64,000 nt of DNA, taken from contig NZ_MSTI01000077.1 of NCBI RefSeq assembly GCF_001949125.1, positions 1 through 64,000 of the forward strand, in the 5' to 3' direction. A program made the translations under genes and the position numbers. Positions 34,789-44,859 of this stretch are shown piece after piece (position 1 is the stretch's first letter; every line of letters starts with the position of its first letter). The notes beneath the pieces are model-generated. The model worked only from the letters and a program-made list of their open reading frames with translations, made no database searches and had not been told where the DNA came from. The DNA is from Deinococcus marmoris (lineage in GTDB: Bacteria; Deinococcota; Deinococci; Deinococcales; Deinococcaceae).

Positions 34789-36153
34789 ATGCGGCGTTCC
34801 TGGCCCCTGCTGGCGGCGGCCCTGCTGCTGGCCGGGCTGGCGGGCGCGCAGATCACCTACGGCAAGCTGAATCTGGCGGGTCAGCAGGTCGACAGCATCG
34901 GGCTGTACGGCGCGGAGTACGTCAATGTGGACGCGCTGGGCAAGCTGGTCAATGTGGTCCGCGACGGTTCGGTGATGAGGATTACCGGCCTGGGCCACAC
35001 GCTGCTGCTGCCCATCGATCTGGATCAGGAGCGCGCCACCACGGATTTCAACACGGTGCAGTTCGACACCCGGCGGATTCAGGGGCAGGCGGCGACGTGG
35101 GTGAACGGTTCTGTGTATCTGCCGCTGTCCACCCTGGCCACCGGGCTGGGAGCCAGGTACGAGCAGGGCAAGCTGACGCTGGTGCAGCCCGAACTGCTGG
35201 GCGTCAGCAGCCGCGCGGGCCAGGACAGTGACCGGCTGGTGCTGGACCTCAGCCGCGACGTGCAATTGACCGACGAGGCGCGCGGCAGCCGCGTGGTGGT
35301 GCGTCTGCGCGGCGTGAAAGGCGAGGCCCGCAAATACACCACGCGCGGGGCCTTCCTGCCGTCCGCAGAGGTCAGCCGCGACGGCGATGACCTGATTCTG
35401 AGCGCCCCGATCACCGCCGCCAGCGGCTACCGCGTGTACAAGGTGGTGCGTCCCGGCGGCGTGCGGGTGGTGCTGGACCTGGGACCGGGTATCCCACGCG
35501 GCAGCCCGGCGATTCTGGAGCGGGTCACGCGCCCGCTGATCGTGCTGGACCCGGTCAAGGTGGCCGGAATTGGCCGCGACCCCACGCTGGATGTGGCCCG
35601 CCGCGCCGCCGAGATGCTGACCAAGGCAGGCTGGCAGGTGCAGGTGACCCGCGACACGGGCAGCGCCCTGAGCCGCGATCAGAAACAGCAACTGGCCCGC
35701 CAGAGCGACGTGTATCTGGCGCTGGACCTGGGGCGCTTTCCCGGCTCGACCCGCAGCGGCGTGACCGTCTACGAGCCGAGCGGCAAGGCCCCGTCCCAAC
35801 TGGTCAACAGCGTGCGGGTGGGCAGTACGTTGCCCTACGGCTCGCTGGTGGTGGGCGACACCGGGGGCACACGCCGCCTGAGCGAACTGCTGCGCGGCGA
35901 ACTCAAGGGCGGCAACATCACGGCGGGGCAGGGCAACCTTTCCAGGGTCATGACCCTCAGCGAGGCTCCGCAGGCCGCACTGCTGCTGGAACTGGGCTGG
36001 GCCAGCAACTCCAAGGATCTGGCGAATCTGAGTGTGGAGCGGCGGTTGCAGGCGCTGTCGGTGGCGGTGGCCCGCTCGGTGGCCACCTACCTGACCGCCC
36101 GCGCCAACAACAACGCCAACGTCACGGCCACCACGTCTGGAGCGACGCCATGA
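34789..36153 (+). CDS. amidase_3-like exported protein lacking zinc ligands
   Basis: A 454-aa exported protein. Residues 1-20 form a signal (RSWPLLAAALLLAGLAGAQ). An N-terminal copper-amine-oxidase-N/AMIN-like region fills about 25-235. The C-terminal part aligns with N-acetylmuramoyl-L-alanine amidases: PLIVLDPVKVAGIGRDPTLD stands where amidases have LDPGHGG, and SDVYLALDLGRF stands where they have SIHANA. Both zinc His and the first catalytic Glu are therefore missing. Only the last Glu region, LLLELGWASNSKDL, is kept. It is therefore probably a non-catalytic relative that may bind peptidoglycan or regulate amidases. ATG 34789 is taken; its stop overlaps the GerMN gene (ATGA). Confidence 0.75.
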   Translation: MRRSWPLLAAALLLAGLAGAQITYGKLNLAGQQVDSIGLYGAEYVNVDALGKLVNVVRDGSVMRITGLGHTLLLPIDLDQERATTDFNTVQFDTRRIQGQAATWVNGSVYLPLSTLATGLGARYEQGKLTLVQPELLGVSSRAGQDSDRLVLDLSRDVQLTDEARGSRVVVRLRGVKGEARKYTTRGAFLPSAEVSRDGDDLILSAPITAASGYRVYKVVRPGGVRVVLDLGPGIPRGSPAILERVTRPLIVLDPVKVAGIGRDPTLDVARRAAEMLTKAGWQVQVTRDTGSALSRDQKQQLARQSDVYLALDLGRFPGSTRSGVTVYEPSGKAPSQLVNSVRVGSTLPYGSLVVGDTGGTRRLSELLRGELKGGNITAGQGNLSRVMTLSEAPQAALLLELGWASNSKDLANLSVERRLQALSVAVARSVATYLTARANNNANVTATTSGATP

Positions 36154-36695
36154 TCCGCCGCCTGTTCTCGCTGTTCAACGTGATCTGCGCCGCGCTGCTG
36201 GCCGCTGCCGTCCTGGCCTATCAGGCGGTGCAAAAGCCGCCTGCGCTGCCGGAAGCCCCCAAATTGCAACTGGCCGAGCGCACCGCCATGAAGGTTCAGG
36301 TGTATTTCACCGATCCCCAGGTCCGCACCCTGAAAGCCGAGACCCGCACCGTGCAGGTCACCCAGAGCAACCCGCGCGCCGTGGCCCAGGCGGCCCTGAA
36401 CGTCTGGGCGGCTGGCCCCAACAGCTCGGCCAATCTGGCGGTGGTGCCTGCGGGAACGGCGGCCCCCAAGGTTTACCTGCGCGGCACGCATTATTACGTC
36501 GATCTGCCTGCCGCCTACGCCAACCTCCGCTACGGTGCCAGCGGCGAGCGCATGCTGCTGTGTACCCTGACTCGCACCCTGCTGGACACGCGCGGCGACG
36601 ATGTGTCCTTTGTGCTGAATGGTCAGCCGGTGGATACCCTGGGCCAGATCAACATGCGCGATCCGTTCACGCGGCAGGACTGCGCCGATGAGTAG
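36150..36695 (+). CDS. GerMN-domain exported protein
   Basis: A 181-aa protein with one N-terminal helix ([20 protein letters not shown], anchor or signal) and a GerMN domain at about 50-170, marked by [20 protein letters not shown] and [20 protein letters not shown] followed by [20 protein letters not shown]. GerMN domains occur in spore-cortex and cell-wall proteins and in association with amidases. The start overlaps the amidase-like gene by four bases, so the two form a coupled pair, probably a cell-wall binding or remodelling complex. Confidence 0.85.
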   Translation: MIRRLFSLFNVICAALLAAAVLAYQAVQKPPALPEAPKLQLAERTAMKVQVYFTDPQVRTLKAETRTVQVTQSNPRAVAQAALNVWAAGPNSSANLAVVPAGTAAPKVYLRGTHYYVDLPAAYANLRYGASGERMLLCTLTRTLLDTRGDDVSFVLNGQPVDTLGQINMRDPFTRQDCADE

Positions 36696-36701
36696 GGGGG
36701 A

Positions 36702-36779
36702 GGTCTAAGGGTCTGAAAGGCTGAGGGTGTCAGGGAAACTCGCCTTTCCTGCACCTTCAGCCCCTTGACCCTTAGACCC
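36702..36779. repeat. GGTCTAAGGGTC/GACCCTTAGACC palindromic repeat before smc
   Basis: Perfect 12-base arms lie at 36702-36713 and 36767-36778, with a second inner pair (CTGAGGGTG / CACCTTCAG, partial). It ends seven bases before the smc ATG and may fold into a hairpin that overlaps its translation start. Confidence 0.78.
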
Positions 36780-36785
36780 GCAGCC

Positions 36786-39700
36786 ATGCTGCGCTCCATC
36801 ACCCTGCAAGGTTTCAAGAGCTTCGCCGAACGCACCCGGCTGGAGTTCGGTCCCGGCGTCAGCGCCGTGATCGGTCCCAACGGCAGCGGCAAGAGCAACG
36901 TCGTGGAGGGCCTGCGCTGGGTCACGCACGGAGCGCGAGCGCGCGAGTTGCGGGCCGGGCGGGGCAGCGAACTGATCTTTCACGGCAGTGGCGGCAAGGC
37001 TCCGCTGGGGCTGGCGGAGGTGCAACTGGAATTGCAGACTCCGGAGGGCCGCGTGAACCTGTCGCGCCGCATCTACCGCGACGGCGCGGGCGAACAGGAT
37101 CTGAACGGCAAGCTCGTGCGCGCCCGCGACATTCAGGCCGCTCTGCGAGGCACCGGGCTGGGTCCAGGGGGGCTGGCGGTGATCGGCCAGGGCGAGGTCA
37201 GCGGCGTGGTGGGCGCGGAGGGCCGCACGCTGCTGGGCTACGTGCAGGAGGCCGCCGGGCTGTCCCGCGCCGTCAGCGCCCGCCAGGAAACTGAGGCCCG
37301 CTTGAAGGAGGCCGACACCCATCTGGCCCAGTTGCGCCTTCCGCTGGATGAGCGCGAGGCGGCGGTTTCGAGATTGGAGCGCGCCGCCCAGCAGGCCCGC
37401 CGATGGCGTGAATTGAGCCTGCGGATGCTGACGTTGGAAGACGCCCTGAAACGCGAACGTCAGGCCGCCCTCCACCGTGAGATTGCTGGGGCGCGGGCCG
37501 AAACAGCACAGCTCGACATTCAGAGTGCCGCGCTGGCCGCCGAAGTCCAGACCGCCGCCGCTGGAGTGGAGAGTGCCCGTGAGGCTGCCCAGGATGCCCG
37601 TGTCCGGCGGGATGCCCACGCTGGGGCGCTGGACGCACTCAAGGCCGCGCGAGATGCCCACGCGCAGGCGGAACGTTACCGCGCCCATTTGCATAGCGAG
37701 GCTGAGGGCTTGCAGGCGGAACTCGCCAGCCTTCCCACTTCGCCCCCAGCCCAGCCTGCGCCCGATCTGGCCGCGCTGGAAACTGCTTCCGCCCAGATTC
37801 GCAGCGAGGCTGAGACGGCAGAACGCCGTGCGCGCACGCTGGACGCCGAACTGGCCCGTGCCCGCACGCTGGCTGCCCGCGCCGCCGAGGGTCTGGCCCG
37901 TGCGGATGCCAGCCGCGAAACCCTGCGCGCCGAACTGGAGCGGGCTGAGGGCAATCTGGAAACGGCCTCTGAAAGCCTGGAAGCGGCTGCCGAACGGCTG
38001 ACCACCTCGCGCGACGCCCGCGAATACGCCGAATCGCAGTACGCCGCGCTGGCCGCCGAACGGGAGGCTGCCGTGAATCAGGAACGCCACCTGACGAATG
38101 AACTGGCCCGCGTGAATGCCAGCGTGGCCCCCCTACGCCGCGAACGCGAACGCCTGCAAACCGCCCTCAACGGCTACGCCCGTTACGGCGAGGGCGCGCG
38201 CAATGCCCTGCGGCTGGACCACCCCGGCATCGTGGGTTCGGTGGCGGACCTGCTGACGGTGCCTGCCGAGTACGAAACCGCCATCGGCGCGGCGCTGGGG
38301 CGGCGGCTGGAGCAGGTGGTGGTGGGCCGCGCCGACGACGCCCGCGACATCATCGAGGAGCTGAAGCGTTCGGGGGGGCGAGCCACCTTCCTGCCGCTGG
38401 ACCTGATCCGCGCCCGCCCCCGCCGCGACGCTCAATTTCTGCACGAATCGGGCGTGGTGGGCAACCTGGCGGACCTGTGCCCCAGCGATCCGCCGCTGGT
38501 GGGACAGGCGATTCTGGCCGATACACTGTTGGTGCAGGACCTGCGCGCCGCCAACCGCATTGCCCGCTCCCACAGCAATCGCCCGCGTCTGGTCACCCTG
38601 GACGGCGAACTGGTGGAACCCGGCGGGGCCATCACTGGCGGCAGATTGCGCGACAGCGGTGCGGGTGTCCTGAGCGATCAGCGCCGTTTTCAGGAGCTGG
38701 AGGCGGAACTGGAAGAGGCCGATGCGCTGGGAACGCAGTTCTCTGCGGATCTGGAGCGGTTGAGGCTGACGCTGGGCGGCGGCAACGAGCGCCACGATGG
38801 ATTGCTCGCCGCCCGCGAACGCGCCGCCCGTGAGGAACGCGATGCAGAGCGCCGCGTCACCGAACTGACCGCGCAGGCCCGCAGCCTGGGCGAGAACCGG
38901 GACCGCCTACTGGCGCGGCTGGGGCCGGAAGTGGAGACCGTGGCTGGCCTGGACCTGCCAGATGTGGCTGCGCTGGAAGCTGAGCTGGCCGCTGCCCGCC
39001 ACACCGCCGAGACAGGCCGCGCCGCCGAACGCGAGGCCGCCGAGGCGCTGGCCCTGGCCCGCGAATTATCCGCTGCATGGCGCGCTTACGAATCCGCCCA
39101 GACTCGCGCCGCCGATCTGCGCGCCAGGCTGGACGCCAACGTCGGGGCCGCCTCCACCCAGGACGCCCACCTGAACGCCGCCGCCGCCGAACGCTCCCGC
39201 CGCGAAGCCGCGCTGGGCGAACTGGACGAAGCCGAATTCCCGCGTGCCGAGGCTGCCCGCGAAGCCGCCGCCCTGGCCTACGCCAACCTGATCGGCAGCC
39301 AGAACAAGGTCCGCGCCCGCCTGGACGACTTGCGCGTGCTGGTGGCCCGCCGCGAGGGCAGCCTGGAACCTCTGCCCGACGGCTGCACCCCGCCCGGCAC
39401 CCCGCGCGAGTGGACGGCGGAACTGGCCCGCGCCCGCGCCGAATTGGAAGGGCTGGGCACCGTCAACGCCCGCGCCGAGGCCGATCACGCCGCCGAACTG
39501 GCCGAACTGTCCACCCAGCGGGCTGAGGCCGCCGACGCCGACGGGGCCACCGCCGAACTGCGCGTCCACCTGGGCGAATTGCAAGACGCGGAAGGGGCCG
39601 CCACCCGTGCCGCTTTCATCCGCGTGAACGCCGCCTTCCGCGACTACAGCACCGAGCTGCTGGGCGGCGAGGGCGAGCTGGAAGGGGAGAGCGACGACTC

Positions 39701-40097
39701 GGGCCGATTGACTGGCCTGCGTTTGGCCGTGCAGCCCAAGGGCAAGCGCACCCGCAACCTCAACCTCCTGAGCGCCGGGGAACGCACGATGGCGGGGCTG
39801 GGCTTCCTGTTCGCGCTGAACCATGCGGGCGGCGACGGTGGGGCGGGAGGATTACCGCTGGCCGTGCTGGACGAGGTGGACGCCCCGCTGGACGAGGCCA
39901 ACATCCGCCGCTTCACCGCTTTTCTGGAACGCTTCAGCGCGCGCGGCGCGCAGTTCCTGCTGGTCACGCATCAGAAGGCGACGATGGAGGTCGCCACCGC
40001 CCTGTGGGGCGTGACCACCGACGGCAGCGGGGCCAGCCGCGTCCTGAGTATCAAGCAGGCCGAGGATGGCGCACGGCGGGTGATGGTGGAGGGCTAG
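36786..40097 (+). CDS. smc: chromosome segregation protein SMC
   Basis: A 1103-aa structural maintenance of chromosomes ATPase. The N-terminal head has Walker [21 protein letters not shown]. Long coiled coils (about 160-480 and 630-960, rich in Ala, Glu and Arg) flank a hinge (about 480-620, with [20 protein letters not shown]). The C-terminal head has the signature [19 protein letters not shown] and Walker [21 protein letters not shown]. The coiled arms are slightly shorter than in B. subtilis Smc. ATG 36786 directly follows the palindromic repeat and has no clear ribosome site. Its partner ScpB is encoded at 62382-62927; scpA is not in the window. Confidence 0.95.
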   Translation: MLRSITLQGFKSFAERTRLEFGPGVSAVIGPNGSGKSNVVEGLRWVTHGARARELRAGRGSELIFHGSGGKAPLGLAEVQLELQTPEGRVNLSRRIYRDGAGEQDLNGKLVRARDIQAALRGTGLGPGGLAVIGQGEVSGVVGAEGRTLLGYVQEAAGLSRAVSARQETEARLKEADTHLAQLRLPLDEREAAVSRLERAAQQARRWRELSLRMLTLEDALKRERQAALHREIAGARAETAQLDIQSAALAAEVQTAAAGVESAREAAQDARVRRDAHAGALDALKAARDAHAQAERYRAHLHSEAEGLQAELASLPTSPPAQPAPDLAALETASAQIRSEAETAERRARTLDAELARARTLAARAAEGLARADASRETLRAELERAEGNLETASESLEAAAERLTTSRDAREYAESQYAALAAEREAAVNQERHLTNELARVNASVAPLRRERERLQTALNGYARYGEGARNALRLDHPGIVGSVADLLTVPAEYETAIGAALGRRLEQVVVGRADDARDIIEELKRSGGRATFLPLDLIRARPRRDAQFLHESGVVGNLADLCPSDPPLVGQAILADTLLVQDLRAANRIARSHSNRPRLVTLDGELVEPGGAITGGRLRDSGAGVLSDQRRFQELEAELEEADALGTQFSADLERLRLTLGGGNERHDGLLAARERAAREERDAERRVTELTAQARSLGENRDRLLARLGPEVETVAGLDLPDVAALEAELAAARHTAETGRAAEREAAEALALARELSAAWRAYESAQTRAADLRARLDANVGAASTQDAHLNAAAAERSRREAALGELDEAEFPRAEAAREAAALAYANLIGSQNKVRARLDDLRVLVARREGSLEPLPDGCTPPGTPREWTAELARARAELEGLGTVNARAEADHAAELAELSTQRAEAADADGATAELRVHLGELQDAEGAATRAAFIRVNAAFRDYSTELLGGEGELEGESDDSGRLTGLRLAVQPKGKRTRNLNLLSAGERTMAGLGFLFALNHAGGDGGAGGLPLAVLDEVDAPLDEANIRRFTAFLERFSARGAQFLLVTHQKATMEVATALWGVTTDGSGASRVLSIKQAEDGARRVMVEG

Positions 40098-40738
40098 GGC
40101 GTGGGTGTAAAGGTGTCCAGCTCCCGTTGCAGCTCTTGATAAAACTGCGCGATGTGAAAGCCGTCGCAGGCCGCATGGTTGGCCCGCAGCGCCACCGGCA
40201 TCAGCAGTCGGCCCGCGCTTTCCTCGTACCGTCCCACCGTGAAAATGGGCAACAAATAATCCGCTCCATCCTGAATGTTCAGCTCGAAGGCGCTGAAGCC
40301 CAGCCACGGCGCGACGGAGATATTCAGGGCGTTGGGCGGCGTTCCTGGTTTGGGCAGGTAGTCCAGCAGCGAACTGTAGTTCTGCGCGTCGGCCTGATGG
40401 TTGTCCAGAAACTCGGCGAAATCCCCGCCCAACTCGGTCCACAACGCCGAGAAAGTTTCCGTCTCCGGGTGAAAGACCGTGTAGAGGGGCAGGACACTGT
40501 CCCAGACGCCCGGCTGTTCTCCGTCGATCAATCCCATTCGCAGCGCGGGCAGCCGGTTAACCACCGTGCAGATGGCATAGATCAGGGCGGGAACGAAGGG
40601 CAGCCCCGCCTCCTTTAGCCTGCTTTTGAACGCCGTCACGTCCACGGAAACGGTGACGTTGAAGGTGCAGGGGTTCTGCCGGAAGTGCTGGAAAATCTGG
40701 CGGCGAGGCCAGACGGTCAGGTCAAGGGGACGGAGCAT
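40094..40738 (-). CDS. chloramphenicol acetyltransferase-like protein (type A CAT family)
   Basis: A 214-aa acetyl-CoA-dependent transferase fold. The catalytic HxxxDG motif is in ALRANHAACDGFHIAQFYQE, and the N-terminus shows CTFNVTVSVDVTAF, as in CAT proteins, with PLYTVFHPETETFSALW in the middle. Chromosomal CAT-like proteins often act on other acceptors, so resistance should not be assumed. TAGAGT on the minus strand lies about seven bases before ATG 40738. The stop overlaps the convergent smc stop (40094-40097). Confidence 0.88.
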   Translation of the reverse strand: MLRPLDLTVWPRRQIFQHFRQNPCTFNVTVSVDVTAFKSRLKEAGLPFVPALIYAICTVVNRLPALRMGLIDGEQPGVWDSVLPLYTVFHPETETFSALWTELGGDFAEFLDNHQADAQNYSSLLDYLPKPGTPPNALNISVAPWLGFSAFELNIQDGADYLLPIFTVGRYEESAGRLLMPVALRANHAACDGFHIAQFYQELQRELDTFTPTP

Positions 40739-40850
40739 TTCAGCACTCTAGCGGGACCACATCGGCACTCCCTTTGCCAGATTGCCGCCCCCCCCCGAAT
40801 ACGCCACAACGCTCAAGGCAACGTGAGGCCGGATTTGAGATAATGGCGGT

Positions 40851-41234
40851 ATGAATACTCCCACTCCGCAACAGGCACTGACCGAATTCCTGTCCTGCTG
40901 GCAGAAGCGGGACTATTCCAGCATGTCGCGGCTGCTGCCCGTCCACGGCACGCCGCCCAAGAAGCAGACCGTCAAGGCCACCAAAGAGCTGTACGGCACC
41001 CAGAAACTGACCGATTTCAACCTGCTGGCCGCCCGCGACACGGACCCCGCTGCCACCAACCTGGACGTGGAAATGCATTACCGCGAGGCTGGGGAACTGG
41101 AGGTCAAGCGCTGGCGCTTCCGCATGGTGTACGTCAACGATGCCGGGCAGCCGATTCCGCGCAACCAGCCGCTCGGGAGCTGGAAGCCGTATGTCACGCG
41201 TGTGTTGCCGGACCCGCCTGCGCTGCGGGCCTGA
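40851..41234 (+). CDS. hypothetical protein, NTF2-like
   Basis: A 127-aa protein. The start QQALTEFLSCWQKRDYSSMS, followed by alternating strands such as NLDVEMHYREAGELEVKRWR, is typical of SnoaL/NTF2-like small folds, which bind or isomerise diverse ligands; no catalytic set is evident. GATAAT (40839-40844) sits six bases before ATG 40851, so it is leaderless. A terminator hairpin follows. Confidence 0.7.
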   Translation: MNTPTPQQALTEFLSCWQKRDYSSMSRLLPVHGTPPKKQTVKATKELYGTQKLTDFNLLAARDTDPAATNLDVEMHYREAGELEVKRWRFRMVYVNDAGQPIPRNQPLGSWKPYVTRVLPDPPALRA

Positions 41235-41247
41235 GCTGGGACAGGAG

Positions 41248-41281
41248 AGAGGCACCGAGAATCTGTCGGTGCCTCTTTTTT
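41248..41281 (+). terminator. terminator hairpin
   Basis: GAGGCACCGA and TCGGTGCCTC pair around GAATCTG, followed by seven T. It closes the NTF2-like gene transcript and lies upstream of the convergent PfkB gene stop. Confidence 0.9.
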
Positions 41282-41334
41282 TGATGCCTGTACGTTTTGA
41301 TGCCTACTCGTTTTGATGCCTGCGCGGAGAAGGA

Positions 41335-42282
41335 CTACTTTTTCTTGGTCTTTGGAACGGCCACAGCCAGATCGGCGGTGGTGATGGGATGCTCCTGCGC
41401 GCCGAAACCGGTGGCGGCCAGCGCTCCGGCGGCGTTGGCGGCGCGGGCACTCTCGGCCATGCTGGCCCCCGAAAGAATGGCGTGGGCAAAGGTGGCGGTG
41501 AAAGTGTCGCCCGCGCCAGTGGAATCCACCACGACTGCGCCTTCCGGCGGCACGGCGTCCACCAGTTCGGTCTCGGTGGGGGTCCAGATGATGCTGCCCA
41601 TCTTGCCCACCTTGACCACCACCTTCTGTGCCCCGGCCTCGCCCAGTTGCTTCAGGGCGGCGCTGATCGAACGGGTGCCCGTCAGCGCCTGCAACTCGTG
41701 CTGGTTGAGGGTCAGGTAGTCCGAATTCAGCGCCTCTTCACGCAGTCCGGTGCCCACCTTGTTGACTGCGCCTGTGCCCAGATCGATAAATACAGGTACG
41801 GGTTTCTTGGCGCTGCGGGCGTACTCGACGGCCTGCAAGGTGAACTCGCGCTGCGGTCCCTCAATCAGGCTGTAGGCATTGACGATCAGGGCGTCGCACG
41901 CCTCCACATCCTTTTTCTTCAGTTTGGACGGATCGAGCTGGCGGTTGGCTGCGCCGTCGCTGATCATGGTGCGCTGGCCGTCCGCCGTCTGCATCAGGGT
42001 GATGGTGCTGGTCAGGTGGTCGGCGCTGCGCTGAATGGCCGCCTCGCCCACGCCGCTCTCGCGCACGCGGCTCAGGGCGTAGTCGGCAAAGGGATCGTCG
42101 CCCACACACGCGGCCAGCGTAACGGTGTGGCCCAGCCGGGCAAGCGTGACGGCAATGGTGCCGCCCGCGCCGCCGGGCTTCATGCTCGCGCGCAGGGGCG
42201 TGACTTCCTCGCCGGGTCTGGGCAGCTTGTTCAGATGGTACAGGTGGTCAACGGTCACGTCGCCGATTACGTAGAACTTCAA
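41335..42282 (-). CDS. PfkB family sugar kinase
   Basis: A 315-aa ribokinase-fold kinase. The N-terminus has IGDVTVDHLYHLNKLPRPGE, then MKPGGAGGTIAVTLARLGHT, the first family signature. The C-terminal signature VVDSTGAGDTFTATFAHAIL carries the catalytic Asp and anion hole. The sugar or nucleoside substrate is not clear. The start is TTG 42282, eight bases after GGAGG (minus strand). It follows rsmA with a terminator between, so it is probably independently transcribed. Confidence 0.9.
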   Translation of the reverse strand: MKFYVIGDVTVDHLYHLNKLPRPGEEVTPLRASMKPGGAGGTIAVTLARLGHTVTLAACVGDDPFADYALSRVRESGVGEAAIQRSADHLTSTITLMQTADGQRTMISDGAANRQLDPSKLKKKDVEACDALIVNAYSLIEGPQREFTLQAVEYARSAKKPVPVFIDLGTGAVNKVGTGLREEALNSDYLTLNQHELQALTGTRSISAALKQLGEAGAQKVVVKVGKMGSIIWTPTETELVDAVPPEGAVVVDSTGAGDTFTATFAHAILSGASMAESARAANAAGALAATGFGAQEHPITTADLAVAVPKTKKK

Positions 42283-42356
42283 GGGGAAACCTCCGGGGCG
42301 GACCCCGTATTGAGAAGAAGATGGTGTTGGAGCGGGGTGATGGTCACGGGGCCATT

Positions 42357-42388
42357 AAAAAACCGGGGCATGCGAGGCGAGCGGCCCC
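42357..42388 (-). terminator. terminator after rsmA
   Basis: On the minus strand GGGGC (plus 42384-42388) and GCCCC (42365-42369) pair and are followed by six T (42357-42362). The stem is short with a long loop. Confidence 0.6.
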
Positions 42389-42437
42389 ATCACAGAGAGG
42401 GTCAGACAAAATGTTCACGGGCATAGAATCGTAACTG

Positions 42438-43304
42438 TTACCCTAGCACGCCCAGCCGCTCTGCCAGTTCCCGCAGGGCGTCCAGCGGCACGTCCTCGGC
42501 CCGCACGTCCGGGCGCAGGCCCCCCGCCGCCAGCGCCGTATCGATGGCCTCTGCATCCTGGCCGATCATGCGGAGGTTGTTCCGCAGGGTCTTGCGGCGG
42601 TGGGCCAGGGCCGCCTCCACGAATTTCAGCAATTCTGGCGGTGGGGGTGGCCGCGAGCGGTCAAAGTCCAGCCGGATCACGCTGCTGGTCACGTCCGGGG
42701 CTGGAAAAAACGCCCCTTTCGGCACGTCGCGGACATGCTTGACCGTGCCGTACAGCGACGCCAGGGCCGTGAGAAAGCCGTAGTTGTCCTCGCCGGGCCG
42801 GGAGGCCAGCCGCTGCCCGACTTCCTTCTGCACCAGCACGGTGGCCGACACGATGGCGGGCGCACGCATGAAGCGTGACAGCAGCACTCCGGTGATGTAG
42901 TACGGCAGATTGGCGATCACGCGCGTGCCGGGCGGCAAGGAGGAATAATCGAACTCCAGTGCGTCGCCCCAGACCACGTTGACGTCCAGCCCGGCCAGCG
43001 TCTCGGCCAGCACCGGGCGCAGTTTCTGGTCTTTCTCCAGTGCCGTGACCTGTGCGCCGCGCGTGGCCATCTCGCGGGTCAGCACGCCCAGGCCGGGGCC
43101 GACTTCCAGCACGGGTGTGCCCTGAGCCGGGCCGCCGCTCAAACCCGCCTCGGCAATCGCGCGCAGGATGTTGCCGTCGATCAGAAAATTCTGGCCCAGG
43201 CTCTTGGTGGGTTTCAACCCGTGCTGGGTCAGCAGTTCCCGCACCCGCGCGGGCGAGTACAGCGGAGCGCTGGCGGATTCGGGAGTGGTCAGGTCATCGG
43301 GCAT
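42438..43304 (-). CDS. rsmA: 16S rRNA dimethyladenosine transferase RsmA/KsgA
   Basis: A 288-aa SAM-dependent enzyme that dimethylates the two adjacent adenines near the 3' end of 16S rRNA late in 30S assembly. Motifs are PTKSLGQNFLIDGNILRAIA, VLEVGPGLGVLTREMA, ALEKDQKLRPVLA, and the catalytic NLPYYI in RVIANLPYYITGVLLS. The C-terminal domain has FVEAALAHRRKTLRNNLRMI. TATACT on the minus strand (43315-43320) lies ten bases before ATG 43304, giving a leaderless or nearly leaderless mRNA. Confidence 0.96.
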   Translation of the reverse strand: MPDDLTTPESASAPLYSPARVRELLTQHGLKPTKSLGQNFLIDGNILRAIAEAGLSGGPAQGTPVLEVGPGLGVLTREMATRGAQVTALEKDQKLRPVLAETLAGLDVNVVWGDALEFDYSSLPPGTRVIANLPYYITGVLLSRFMRAPAIVSATVLVQKEVGQRLASRPGEDNYGFLTALASLYGTVKHVRDVPKGAFFPAPDVTSSVIRLDFDRSRPPPPPELLKFVEAALAHRRKTLRNNLRMIGQDAEAIDTALAAGGLRPDVRAEDVPLDALRELAERLGVLG

Positions 43305-43498
43305 GAGGCGCGTCAGTATAGCCGCGCAGTGGTGCGGAAAGCTGCGTCCCGAATTTGCCGCGAACCTCTCACCCTTCCCATCCGTTTTCGGCGCGTGGGC
43401 CAACACTCTTGATCGTCTCTTGCCACTCCCGGCATCTGGAAAAGCGTCCGCTAGAGTCGGGGGAGACCGGCAGATTTCGTGCCACAGGAGGAACAGAC

Positions 43499-44281
43499 AT
43501 GGACACACAGGACATACGGAAGCTCTTTGATCTGGACGGCAAGGTGGCCGTCGTGACCGGGGGTGGCAACGGCATTGGCCGCGCCTCCACGCTGATGCTG
43601 GCGGGTGCGGGTGCGGCGGTGGCCGTGGGTGACCTGAAAGTGGGTGACGCTCAGAAGGTGGCCGATGAGATCACGGCGGCGGGTGGACGTGCCATCGCAG
43701 TGGCCTGCAACGTGACCGTGGACGCGGATCTGGTGAACCTGGTGGAGCGCACGGTGGCCGAACTGGGCGGCCTGCACATCCTGGTCAACAACGCCGGGGG
43801 CGGCGGCGCGGGCCGCGAGAATCCCTTCAAGATCAGCGTGGAAGATTTTGCGCGGGTCTTTGAACTCAATGTCTTTAGCGCGTGGCGGCTGTGTCAGTTG
43901 TGCGTGCCGCACATGAAGGACGCGGGCTACGGCTCGGTGGTCAACATCACTTCGATGGCCAGCATCAACCGCAGCCCCAACATCAGCGCCTACGCGTCGT
44001 CCAAGGCGGCCCTGAACCACATGACGGCCAATCTGGCGTTGGACTTCGGCCCGGAAGTTCGCGTCAATGCCGTCGGCCCCGGCGCGACGCGCACCCACGC
44101 CCTGTCCACCGTCCTTACGCCCGAAATCGAGGCGCAGATGCTGGCCCACACGCCCATCAAGCGCCTGGGCGAGCCGGAGGACATCGCCGGGGCGGTGCTG
44201 TACTTTGCCGCGCCGATTTCGGGCTGGGTCAGCGGTCAGACGCTATTTGTCAACGGCGGCGGCGTCCAGACGCTGGAGTAG
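43499..44281 (+). CDS. short-chain dehydrogenase/reductase (HdhA-like)
   Basis: A 260-aa classical SDR. The cofactor motif is AVVTGGGNGIGRASTLMLAG at about residue 20. ILVNNAGGGGAGRENPF carries NNAG, and the catalytic Ser and YxxxK are in NITSMASINRSPNISAYASS and the following KAALNHM. The Asp after the second strand (VGDL) favours NAD. It resembles 7-alpha-hydroxysteroid dehydrogenase, but its substrate in this organism is unknown. ATG 43499 follows AGGAGGA, and TAGAGT upstream is a possible -10. It ends in a terminator. Confidence 0.92.
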   Translation: MDTQDIRKLFDLDGKVAVVTGGGNGIGRASTLMLAGAGAAVAVGDLKVGDAQKVADEITAAGGRAIAVACNVTVDADLVNLVERTVAELGGLHILVNNAGGGGAGRENPFKISVEDFARVFELNVFSAWRLCQLCVPHMKDAGYGSVVNITSMASINRSPNISAYASSKAALNHMTANLALDFGPEVRVNAVGPGATRTHALSTVLTPEIEAQMLAHTPIKRLGEPEDIAGAVLYFAAPISGWVSGQTLFVNGGGVQTLE

Positions 44282-44338
44282 CAGGAGATTGGATTAGGGC
44301 GCGGCCTTCCTGCCGCCCCCGTCTACGGAATCACGCAA

Positions 44339-44376
44339 AGCCCCTCTGCCTTCACAGGAGAGGGGCCATTTTCTGT
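44339..44376. terminator. terminator between SDR gene and ridA
   Basis: GCCCCTCT and AGAGGGGC pair with a loop GCCTTCACAGG, followed by CATTTTC. It separates the convergent SDR and RidA genes. Confidence 0.75.
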
Positions 44377-44420
44377 CGCAGGAGTTCTGCATGGATCTCC
44401 ATTCTCGCCCCGCTACCTGC

Positions 44421-44798
44421 TCAGTGCAGTTCGGCCATCACCTCGATCTCCACGCGCACGTCACGGGGCAGTCGGGCCACCTGCACGGTGCTACGGGCCG
44501 GGGCCGGGGCGGGAAAGTGGCGCTCGTAGACGGCGTTCATGTCAGCGAATTCGTTCATGTCGGCCAGAAACACGGTGGTTTTGACCACGCGGTCCATGTC
44601 GGTGCCTGCCGCCCGCAGCACGGCGCGCAGGTTCTGCATGACCTGCTCGGTCTGGGCGGTGATGTCCTGCGCCACCAGTTGGCCGTCGGGGGTCAGCGGG
44701 ATCTGACCGCTGGTGACCACCAGATTGCCAAAAACGACGGCCTGGCTGTAGGGGCCGATGGCGGCGGGGGCGTCGGCGGTCTGGACAATGTCTTTCAT
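44421..44798 (-). CDS. ridA: RidA family deaminase
   Basis: A 125-aa trimeric enzyme that hydrolyses reactive enamine/imine intermediates from PLP enzymes. Signatures are IGPYSQAVVFGNLVVTSGQI and the C-terminal catalytic Arg region APARSTVQVARLPRDVRVEI with R-S-T-V. TATGCT on the minus strand (44805-44810) lies six bases before ATG 44798, so it is leaderless. It is convergent with the SDR gene and precedes nothing obvious in the same operon. Confidence 0.93.
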   Translation of the reverse strand: MKDIVQTADAPAAIGPYSQAVVFGNLVVTSGQIPLTPDGQLVAQDITAQTEQVMQNLRAVLRAAGTDMDRVVKTTVFLADMNEFADMNAVYERHFPAPAPARSTVQVARLPRDVRVEIEVMAELH

Positions 44799-44859
44799 GC
44801 CCTGAGCATAGCGGTCTATGGGCTGAGAGGCATCATCCTGTTTCAGGACTGTCCCGGCG

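Noticed and set aside
40094..40738. Acquired chloramphenicol resistance gene
   Set aside because: The fold and HxxxDG motif fit CAT, but base composition matches the chromosome, no mobile element is near, and many chromosomal CAT-like proteins have other substrates.
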